Assembly (NCBI RefSeq): GCF_009674495.1
Contig: NZ_WKJN01000036.1
Coordinates: forward strand, 1 to 57,295
Direction of reading: 5' to 3'
DNA length: 57,295 nt
Source: Duganella alba
GTDB lineage: Bacteria > Pseudomonadota > Gammaproteobacteria > Burkholderiales > Burkholderiaceae_D
Shown here: positions 23,027 through 29,435 of the stretch, one piece after another
How the letters are laid out: every line of letters starts with the position of its first letter
Position numbering within the stretch: the first letter of the stretch is position 1
Notes under the pieces: model-generated
The model's database searches: none
The model's input: only the letters and a program-made list of their open reading frames with translations
What the model was told of the DNA's origin: nothing
Translations under genes and position numbers: made by a program

Positions 23027-23053
23027 GACGTGCCAGCCGGTCAGTTTGTGACA
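23027..23053 (-). promoter_or_regulatory. ECF41-type autoregulatory promoter of the sigma factor gene
   Basis: On the minus strand TGTCACA (23053-23047), 16 bases, then CGTC (23030-23027), identical in elements and spacing to the CMD promoter. The -10 element ends only 9 bases before the ATG at 23018, so the transcript should be leaderless or nearly so. Confidence 0.8.
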
Positions 23054-23156
23054 AGCATAGCTTATCCAGATTGCGCATTTGCTTTTTTGGAATCATTCGT
23101 GGCCCCGGCCGCCGATTCCCGCTACCTTTTCATCCACCACCTCAAAAGGAGACAGC

Positions 23157-24428
23157 ATGAAACTGGAAACCATCGCCGTGCACGGCGGCTACAGTCCGGA
23201 CCCGACCACGCGCGCCGTGGCCGTGCCGATCTACCAGACCGTCGCCTACGCCTTCGACGATACCCAGCACGGCGCCGACCTGTTCGACCTCAAAGTGCAG
23301 GGCAACATCTACACCCGCATCATGAATCCGACGCAGAACGTGCTGGAGCAGCGCGTTGCCGCACTGGAAGGCGGCGTGGCGGCGCTGGCGCTGGCGTCCG
23401 GCCAGGCCGCCGTCACCTACGCCATCCAGACCATCGCCGAGGCGGGCGACAACATCGTCTCCGCCTCCACCCTGTACGGCGGCACCTACAACCTGTTCGC
23501 CCACACGCTGCCGCAGTTCGGCATCAGCACCCGCTTTGCCGATCCGCGCGATCCGGCCTCGTTCGCCGCGCTGATCGACGAGCGCACCAAGGCGGTGTTC
23601 ATCGAGTCGATCGGCAACCCGCTGGGCAACGTCACCGACATCGCCGCGATTGCCGCCGTCGCCCACGCGCACGGCGTGCCGCTGATCGTCGACAACACCG
23701 TCGCCACGCCGTATCTGCTGCGCCCCATCGAGCACGGCGCCGACATCGTCGTCCATTCGCTGACCAAATACCTGGGCGGCCACGGCAACTCGATCGGCGG
23801 CGCGATTGTCGATTCCGGCAAGTTCCCGTGGGCCGAGCACAAGGAGCGCTTCAGGCGCCTCAACGAGCCGGACGTGTCCTACCACGGCGTGGTCTACACC
23901 GAGGCGCTGGGGCCGGCCGCCTACATCGGCCGCGCGCGCGTGGTGCCGCTGCGCAACACCGGCGCGGCGCTGTCGCCGTTCAACGCCTTCCTGCTGCTGC
24001 AAGGGATCGAGACGCTGGCGCTGCGCATGGAGCGCATCGTCGACAACACGCTGAAGGTGGCGCAGTACCTGCGCCGCCACGCCAAGGTCAAGTGGGTCAA
24101 TTACGCCGGGCTGGAAGACCACCAGGACTACGCACTGGCGGTCAAGTATCTGGGCGGCCGGCCGTCCGGCGTGCTGACCTTCGGCGTCGAAGGGGGCGTG
24201 GCCGGCGGCGCGCGCTTCCAGGATGCGCTGCAATTGTTCACGCGCCTGGTCAACATCGGCGACGCCAAGTCGCTGGCCTGCCATCCGGCGTCGACCACCC
24301 ACCGCCAGCTCAACGAGGAAGAGCTGGCCAGGGCGGGCGTGACGGTGGATACGGTGCGGCTGTCGATCGGCATCGAGCACAGCGACGATCTGCTGGCCGA
24401 CCTGGAACAGGCGCTGGCGGCGGTCTAG
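23157..24428 (+). CDS. metY: O-acetylhomoserine sulfhydrylase
   Basis: A 423-residue Cys/Met metabolism PLP enzyme (PF01053). It starts KLETIAVHGGYSPDPTTRAVAVPIYQTVAYAFDD, has SRIMNPT-like YTRIMNPTQNVLEQRVAALEGG, and the PLP lysine in HSLTKYLGGHGNSIGG (about residue 205). Length and the long PEP-like region after the lysine (RFRRLNEPDVSYHGVVYTEALG) fit O-acetylhomoserine aminocarboxypropyltransferase, which makes homocysteine directly from sulfide in methionine synthesis. An AGGAGA site precedes the ATG at 23157. The stop shares the bases CTAG with the convergent unknown gene. No SAM riboswitch is recognisable upstream. Confidence 0.92.
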   Translation: MKLETIAVHGGYSPDPTTRAVAVPIYQTVAYAFDDTQHGADLFDLKVQGNIYTRIMNPTQNVLEQRVAALEGGVAALALASGQAAVTYAIQTIAEAGDNIVSASTLYGGTYNLFAHTLPQFGISTRFADPRDPASFAALIDERTKAVFIESIGNPLGNVTDIAAIAAVAHAHGVPLIVDNTVATPYLLRPIEHGADIVVHSLTKYLGGHGNSIGGAIVDSGKFPWAEHKERFRRLNEPDVSYHGVVYTEALGPAAYIGRARVVPLRNTGAALSPFNAFLLLQGIETLALRMERIVDNTLKVAQYLRRHAKVKWVNYAGLEDHQDYALAVKYLGGRPSGVLTFGVEGGVAGGARFQDALQLFTRLVNIGDAKSLACHPASTTHRQLNEEELARAGVTVDTVRLSIGIEHSDDLLADLEQALAAV

Positions 24429-25519
24429 GACCTGGCGGTCTTGTCCGGCACGCGCGTGATCTGCACGTTGCCGTTGACGATGGTGCAGTCGAGGATGTGG
24501 TTGCGCGAGGTGCCGGCGTGACGCGAATACAGGTCGTGGTACTTGCCCGACTCCTCCAGGCGCAGGTCGATGCGGAAGCTTTCCAGGTTATTGGTCAGCG
24601 CCACCTCGGCCACGCGCTGGCGGCGCACGTCGGCTTCCTTGTCGGTGCGGCCGTGCATTTCCGGCCCTTCGAAATAGCGGATCAGCGCGCACTCGATGAC
24701 GTCGATGCGGTCCTTCAGCAGCACGTCGGCCGCCACCGGATTCTGGTTCACTTCCAGCTCGGCCGGATCGCCGTCGGCCGACATCACCTCGACGTTCATG
24801 CGCTGGATCAGCAGCAGCATGTCGTTGTCTTCGCCAAACTTCTGGTGCACGCGCTGCACCGGCATCAGGCGCGCGCGCGCCAGGCGGCCGCGCGGGTCCT
24901 TGGTCTGGCCGACGTACTGCACCTCGGTGGCGTAGTTCAGGTTGTTTTCGTAGCGCTGCAGCACATCGTGGATCGACAGCGCCTCGACCAGGCCGCCCCA
25001 GTTGAGCGTGATGAAGCGGTCGGTCATCGCCACCGACGGCTTTTTCAGCGTGGCGGCAAACGGCACTTCCAGCTCGATGGTCAGCGATTCCTTCTTTTCT
25101 TCCGGCCCCACCAACAGCGGCACGGTCAGCTTCAGCGAAAAGAAGGCCCAGCTGGTGCTGCGCGCCGTGTCGAAGCGCACGCGCGGGCGGTTGACGGCGA
25201 AATAGATCAGCCGCTTCTCGCTGGTCGCCTCCAGGTCGAACTGCATGCGGCGCAGATGGCGGCCGACCGGATCGCGGATGTCCGGCACTTCCGGGAAGCC
25301 GGCGACCAGGTCGTACCAGTGGAATTTGGCGTCGGCCACGGTGACCACCCAGGTCTGCGGCGCGGCGGTGCGCTGCGGCATCAGCGGCAGCAACTCCTCC
25401 ATCTCGTCCGGCGGCGACGCCAGCAGGTCGAGGAAGGGCTCCGGCCCCTCGTCGAGCAGCGCGCCGATGCCCAGCTCTTCCGGCGACGGATCTGGATAAT
25501 CGTCGTCGTCATTGCTCAT
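24425..25519 (-). CDS. Uncharacterised protein with a GIY-YIG-like segment (paralogue A)
   Basis: A 364-residue soluble protein of unknown function with a close paralogue at 25627-26655. It has an acidic N-terminus, a conserved core from PQRTAAPQTWVVTVADAKFHWYDLVAGFPEVPDIRDP to FITLNWGGLVEALSIHDVLQ, then YVGQTKDPRGRLARARL and IECALIRYFEGPEMHG. The last two resemble the YIGqT...R and E.aLI..f.P.yN parts of GIY-YIG nucleases, with an Arg and a Glu in place, but the first GIY motif is missing, so nuclease activity is only a guess. No signal peptide. It ends convergently with metY, sharing CTAG. A consensus-like promoter with a palindrome over its -35 precedes it. Confidence 0.6.
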   Translation of the reverse strand: MSNDDDDYPDPSPEELGIGALLDEGPEPFLDLLASPPDEMEELLPLMPQRTAAPQTWVVTVADAKFHWYDLVAGFPEVPDIRDPVGRHLRRMQFDLEATSEKRLIYFAVNRPRVRFDTARSTSWAFFSLKLTVPLLVGPEEKKESLTIELEVPFAATLKKPSVAMTDRFITLNWGGLVEALSIHDVLQRYENNLNYATEVQYVGQTKDPRGRLARARLMPVQRVHQKFGEDNDMLLLIQRMNVEVMSADGDPAELEVNQNPVAADVLLKDRIDVIECALIRYFEGPEMHGRTDKEADVRRQRVAEVALTNNLESFRIDLRLEESGKYHDLYSRHAGTSRNHILDCTIVNGNVQITRVPDKTARS

Positions 25520-25550
25520 GTGCGCGCTCCAAGTGTGTCATAGTCCGGTG

Positions 25551-25589
25551 ATTATAGTGCTTCCACCGTGTTATTTCCATGGGGAAATA
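25551..25589 (-). promoter_or_regulatory. Promoter with palindrome over the -35 box (paralogue A)
   Basis: Minus-strand TGGAAA (25579-25574), a 17-bp spacer and a perfect TATAAT (25556-25551) form a good sigma70 promoter. A 7-bp inverted repeat TATTTCC-ATGG-GGAAATA (25572-25589) covers the -35, where a repressor could bind. Confidence 0.55.
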
Positions 25590-25626
25590 TGACGGGGCAT
25601 CAAGAAACCACCCAATGTAACACTAC

Positions 25627-26655
25627 TCAGGTTTTGCCGCCCTTGGCCGGTGGCGGCAGTGGCATCGGCGCAACCTGGGCCTGGCCGTCGGCCACGAAAC
25701 AGCTCAGGATGTGGCGCTTGGCGGTGCTGACGAACTCCGAGCACAGGTAGTTATAGCAGCCGGTGCCGGGCAATTCCAGGTCAACGGTGTATTGCACCAG
25801 GTGGTTGTTGGCCTGCACCGCCGTCAGGCGCTCGCTGCGCGCCTTGCGCTCGTCGCTCTGGCGCCAGCGCGGATTGCCGCCTTCGAAATAGCGGATCAGC
25901 GCCGCCTCGATGACGTCCATGCGTTCGGCCTGCAGGATGTCGGCCACCAGCGGATGCTCGTTGTGCGCCAGCGCCGCGGCATCGCCCTCGGCGCAGCTGA
26001 CCTCGACCTCCATGCCGAGCACCAGGATCAGCGTGTCGTAGTCCATGCCGACCTGCGCCCGCAGCTTGTGCATGGCGTTCAGGCGGCCCTTGCCGAGCCG
26101 GCCTTCCGGATCGCGCGTCTGGCCGACGTAGGCCACCTTGCTGGGCAGCTTGAGTGTGTGGGCATAATGTTGCAGCAGGTCGTGGACCGAGAACACCTCG
26201 ACCAGGCCGCCCCAGTTGAGGCTGATGAAGTTCTCGGTCAGGATCACGGTCGGCTTCTTCATGGTGGCCGCGAACGGCACCTTGAGTTCGACCGTGATGC
26301 TGTCCTTGCGCGCCTCGGCGCCCATCAGCAGCGGCAAGGTCAGCTTGAGCGAGAAGAAGCCCCACTGCACCACGCCGGTGATGTCGAAGCGCACCCGCGG
26401 CCGGGTGACGGCAAGAAACAGGTGGCGTTTTTCCGCCGTCGCTTCCAGCTCGAACTGCATGCGCCGCATGTAGCGGCCGATCGGGTCGCGGATGTCGGGT
26501 TTTTCGGCGAAGCCGGCGATCAGGTCGTACCAATGGTATTTGGCATCGCTGACGCGCACCATCCAGCTCTGCGGCGCGGTCGTGCGCTGCGGCAAGGAGG
26601 CAAATGAATCAGAGTACGGCTGCGGGTTTTGGGCAGCCTGCTCAGGAGTATTCAT
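25627..26655 (-). CDS. Uncharacterised protein with a GIY-YIG-like segment (paralogue B)
   Basis: A 342-residue paralogue of the neighbour at 24425-25519; the two align along their whole length (RTTAPQSWMVRVSDAKYHWYDLIAGFAEKPDIRDP, FISLNWGGLVEVFSVHDLLQ, YVGQTRDPEGRLGKGRL, IEAALIRYFEGG) but differ in the acidic N-terminus, which is absent here, and in the C-terminal tail (PLPPPAKGGKT). The GIY-YIG-like Arg and Glu positions are kept in both. The ATG at 26655 follows an AGGA site; the frame continues upstream to 26709 without support. A tandem duplication is likely. The gap of 107 bp between the copies holds the promoter of paralogue A, so they are probably transcribed separately. Function unknown. 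Confidence 0.6.
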   Translation of the reverse strand: MNTPEQAAQNPQPYSDSFASLPQRTTAPQSWMVRVSDAKYHWYDLIAGFAEKPDIRDPIGRYMRRMQFELEATAEKRHLFLAVTRPRVRFDITGVVQWGFFSLKLTLPLLMGAEARKDSITVELKVPFAATMKKPTVILTENFISLNWGGLVEVFSVHDLLQHYAHTLKLPSKVAYVGQTRDPEGRLGKGRLNAMHKLRAQVGMDYDTLILVLGMEVEVSCAEGDAAALAHNEHPLVADILQAERMDVIEAALIRYFEGGNPRWRQSDERKARSERLTAVQANNHLVQYTVDLELPGTGCYNYLCSEFVSTAKRHILSCFVADGQAQVAPMPLPPPAKGGKT

Positions 26656-26836
26656 GATGGTCCTGATAAGGAAAGTTGGGTGTCGGGATGACTGCCTTTT
26701 CTCTCCCATCAGCGAGGGTTTGGCTTTCAGGAAATAAGTAATGCTACGCAGTCCTGCGGGAGACTACGCCGAATATATCCATGCGGCAACAGGAATTGCG
26801 AGTTTGATTCCTTAAAACAACAAAGTTGGCGTAATG

Positions 26837-27526
26837 CTATGCCGCCAACGCGCCGGCCACCAGTGTGGCTTGCAGCAGCGCCAGCAGTTCAGCGGGTTGC
26901 TGGAACAGGTAGTCGGCTTCCCAGTGCTGCGGTTCGGTGGCGCCGCAGTAGCCCCAGCCGCAGGCGATGGTCAGCATGCCGGCGGCCTTGCCGGCCTGGA
27001 TGTCGCGCAGGTCGTCGCCGACATACCAGCACTGGTCGGGCGCCAGCTTGAGGCGGCTGGCCGCTTCCAGCAGCGGGGCAGGGTGCGGCTTGGCGTGCGC
27101 CGTGGTGTCGCCGGAAATCGCGCAGGCCGCGTGGCCCAGGCCGATCTGCGGCAGCAGCGGGTCGGTGAAGCGCTGCGACTTGTTGGTGACGACGCCCCAT
27201 TGCAGCCCGGCCGCCTCGATGCCGGCCAGCAGCTCGGGAATGCCGTCGAACAGCCGGCTGTGCACCGCCATGGCCGCTTCGTAATTGCTGAAGAAGCCGT
27301 CGCGCAGTTCCAGGTAGCCGTCGTCGTCCGGCGCCAGGCCGAACGAGGCGCCGATCATGCCGCGCGCGCCGGCCGAGGCGGTCGGGCGCAGGATCTCGTA
27401 GGCGGTCGGTTCCAGGCCGCGCGCGCTGCGCAGCAGGTTGACGGCGGCGGCCAGGTCGGGCGCGGTGTCGGCCAGGGTGCCGTCCAGGTCGAACAGGATG
27501 GCGCGTGGGGCGGCGGGCGTGCTCAT
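26837..27526 (-). CDS. gph: Phosphoglycolate phosphatase (HAD family)
   Basis: A 229-residue HAD hydrolase: motif I AILFDLDGTLADTAPDL with the nucleophilic Asp, motif II WGVVTNKSQRF, motif III Lys in HAKPHPAPLL and motif IV CWYVGDDLRDIQAGKAAGM. It removes phosphate from 2-phosphoglycolate arising from oxidative DNA repair. Its ATG overlaps the ubiG stop as ATGA (27523-27526), so translation is coupled, and ubiG-gph is a common Burkholderiales order. The GTG-like alternatives within the frame are not needed. Confidence 0.9.
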   Translation of the reverse strand: MSTPAAPRAILFDLDGTLADTAPDLAAAVNLLRSARGLEPTAYEILRPTASAGARGMIGASFGLAPDDDGYLELRDGFFSNYEAAMAVHSRLFDGIPELLAGIEAAGLQWGVVTNKSQRFTDPLLPQIGLGHAACAISGDTTAHAKPHPAPLLEAASRLKLAPDQCWYVGDDLRDIQAGKAAGMLTIACGWGYCGATEPQHWEADYLFQQPAELLALLQATLVAGALAA

Positions 27527-28224
27527 GATTCCAGCGGGCGGCGCGCGGCCACCAGGTAGTTGACGCTGGTGTCGTCGTTGAGCGAGTAGATCTTGGTCAG
27601 CGGGTTGTAGCCCATGCCCTTGAAGCCGGCCACGTCCAGGCCGGCGCTGCGGATGTACTGCGACAGTTCGGACGGCGTGATGAACTTGTCGTAGTCGTGG
27701 GTGCCTTTCGGCAGCATGCGCAGCAGGTATTCGGCGCCGATCACGGCAAACAGATAGGCTTTCGGATTGCGGTTCAGCGTCGAGAAGAACACATGGCCGC
27801 CCGGTTTCACCAGCGTGGCGGCGGCGCGCACGATGGCGCCCGGGTCGGGCACGTGTTCCAGCATTTCCATGCAGGTCACCACGTCGTACTGGCCGGCTTC
27901 CTGCGCCGCCATGTCTTCGGCGGCGATCAGCTTGTAGCGCACCTGCACGCCGGATTCCAGCGAGTGCAGGTCGGCCACTTTCAGCGCTTTTTCGCCGAGG
28001 TCGATGCCGGTGACGGTGGCGCCCTTGCGCGCCATTGATTCGGACAGGATGCCGCCGCCGCAGCCGATGTCGATCACGTTCTTGCCGGCCAGCGGGGCGC
28101 GGGCGTTGATCCATTCCAGGCGCAGCGGGTTAATTTCGTGCAGCGGGCGGAATTCCGAGGTCGGGTCCCACCAGCGGTGGGCGAGTTCGGCGAATTTTTG
28201 CAGTTCTAATGGATCAGCGTTCAT
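27523..28224 (-). CDS. ubiG: Ubiquinone biosynthesis O-methyltransferase UbiG
   Basis: A 233-residue class I methyltransferase (E. coli UbiG 240). It starts with LQKFAELAHRWWDPTSEFRPLHEINPLRLEWI, the unmistakable UbiG N-terminus, followed by the SAM motif NVIDIGCGGGILSESMARKGATVTGIDLG and CMEMLEHVPDPGAIV. It methylates two hydroxyl groups in the ubiquinone pathway, using S-adenosylmethionine at the membrane surface. It leads the ubiG-gph operon. Confidence 0.96.
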   Translation of the reverse strand: MNADPLELQKFAELAHRWWDPTSEFRPLHEINPLRLEWINARAPLAGKNVIDIGCGGGILSESMARKGATVTGIDLGEKALKVADLHSLESGVQVRYKLIAAEDMAAQEAGQYDVVTCMEMLEHVPDPGAIVRAAATLVKPGGHVFFSTLNRNPKAYLFAVIGAEYLLRMLPKGTHDYDKFITPSELSQYIRSAGLDVAGFKGMGYNPLTKIYSLNDDTSVNYLVAARRPLES

Positions 28225-28270
28225 GGCAACGATTTTAAAAGACTAATCCCGCTATTCTAAAGCAGCAGGC

Positions 28271-28297
28271 AAAAAAAAGCCCCGCCGAAGCGGGGCC
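28271..28297 (-). terminator. Intrinsic terminator of the OmpA-family gene
   Basis: A GCCCCGC-CGAA-GCGGGGC hairpin (28279-28296) is followed on the minus strand by eight T (28278-28271). Confidence 0.9.
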
Positions 28298-28318
28298 TTC
28301 CGTATCAAGCTCAGCGAA

Positions 28319-29032
28319 TTACTTGCTGGTGCCGACCACTTCGATTTCTACGCGACGGTTTTTGGCGCGGCCTTCGGCGGTTTTGTTGTCCGCGACAGGT
28401 TGTTTCTCGCCTTTGCCTTCGGTGTACACGCGGTTCGCTTCAACGCCTTTGGAGATGATGTAGGCCTTGACAGCTTCAGCGCGGCGTACCGACAGCTTCT
28501 GGTTGTACTCGTCGGTGCCCACGGAGTCGGTATGGCCGACAGCGATGATCACTTCCAGGTTGATCGAACCCAGTTTCGAGGTCAGATCGTCCAGCTTGGC
28601 TTTGCCTTCTGGTTTCAGTACGGCCTTGTCGAAGTCGAAGAAGGCGTCAGCGGCGAAGCTCACTTTTTGTGCGGTTGGCACTGGTACTGGAACCGGGGCT
28701 GGCGCAGGCGCTGGAGCCGGTGCCGGAGCAACTGGCGGTGGTGGCGGCGGCGCCACGCATTTGCCGTTTTCCAGCTTCTCTGGCTCGACGCAGATCGGCA
28801 GATCGCAACCTGGCACGGCGTCAGCCGGGGTCCAGTAGCCGGTACGCCAGCACAGGCCGAACGGGTCACGGGCGATGATGCCGCGTGCATCTTGCACGTA
28901 GGCGCTCTTAGGCGTCGACGCCTTGATGTCCTGGGTGACTGGAGCATATGGAGGGGCGGTCGGCGCAGTCTGCGCAATAGCCGAACCAGCGAATGCAGCG
29001 GTAATAGCCAGCATCGAAATCAGTTTTTTCAT
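28319..29032 (-). CDS. OmpA family outer-membrane/peptidoglycan-anchoring protein
   Basis: A 237-residue exported protein: signal peptide (MKKLISMLAITAAFAGSAIAQ), a short N-terminal region with two cysteines (PGCDLPICVEPEKLENGKC), a Pro/Ala/Val hinge (PPPPPPVAPAPAPAPAPAP) and a C-terminal OmpA/MotB peptidoglycan-binding domain (FDFDKAVLKPEGKAKLDDL, VGHTDSVGTDEYNQKLSVRRAEAVKAYI, RVYTEGKGEKQPVADNKTAEGRAKNRRVEIEV) with the Asp and Arg that grip diaminopimelate. There is no N-terminal beta-barrel, so it is a small OmpA as in many betaproteobacteria, often very abundant. An AAGGA site precedes the ATG, and a strong terminator follows. Confidence 0.93.
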   Translation of the reverse strand: MKKLISMLAITAAFAGSAIAQTAPTAPPYAPVTQDIKASTPKSAYVQDARGIIARDPFGLCWRTGYWTPADAVPGCDLPICVEPEKLENGKCVAPPPPPPVAPAPAPAPAPAPVPVPVPTAQKVSFAADAFFDFDKAVLKPEGKAKLDDLTSKLGSINLEVIIAVGHTDSVGTDEYNQKLSVRRAEAVKAYIISKGVEANRVYTEGKGEKQPVADNKTAEGRAKNRRVEIEVVGTSK

Positions 29033-29435
29033 ATTTTTGTTCCTTTCGGGGGTGATATCCGCAGAATAACTGCGCGACGTATGTTGCGTGGGCGAATTCT
29101 ACCACGCAGGGGCGTCACACTCGTTTCCCGCTTGCGAATCAAGCAATTGACTTCTCGTCCATTTTGCCACAAGCAGTCCACATCGATAAAAAAGCTCCAA
29201 CATGGCGCCATTTCGCGTTCAACCAAAATGTTGTTTTGTTGCAACGTGATTGTCGATAATAATTGAGTAATGTGTCATGAATATTACAACTTGTTACCGT
29301 GCGCAGCATGTTGCAATACCGCATGATTGCAGGCCGGACGCGGAAATCCGCTAGTTGCCTTGCGCGCATGCTAAAATCGACCGCTTGCCTGTCTCTTGGG
29401 AGAGGCTTAATAAACCACAGTAAAACGACCGGCCA
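29033..29435. promoter_or_regulatory. ompA-gyrA divergent intergenic region
   Basis: This 403-bp gap contains no plausible gene and is AT-richer than its surroundings. On the minus strand a TAGAAT -10-like box at 29101-29096 would give ompA a 5'UTR of roughly 57 nt. On the plus strand TAAAAT at 29372-29377 is a -10-like box for gyrA. No strong operator or riboswitch was recognised. Confidence 0.45.

Noticed and set aside
23054..23156. SAM riboswitch before metY
   Set aside because: No recognisable conserved core or P1/P3 pairing.
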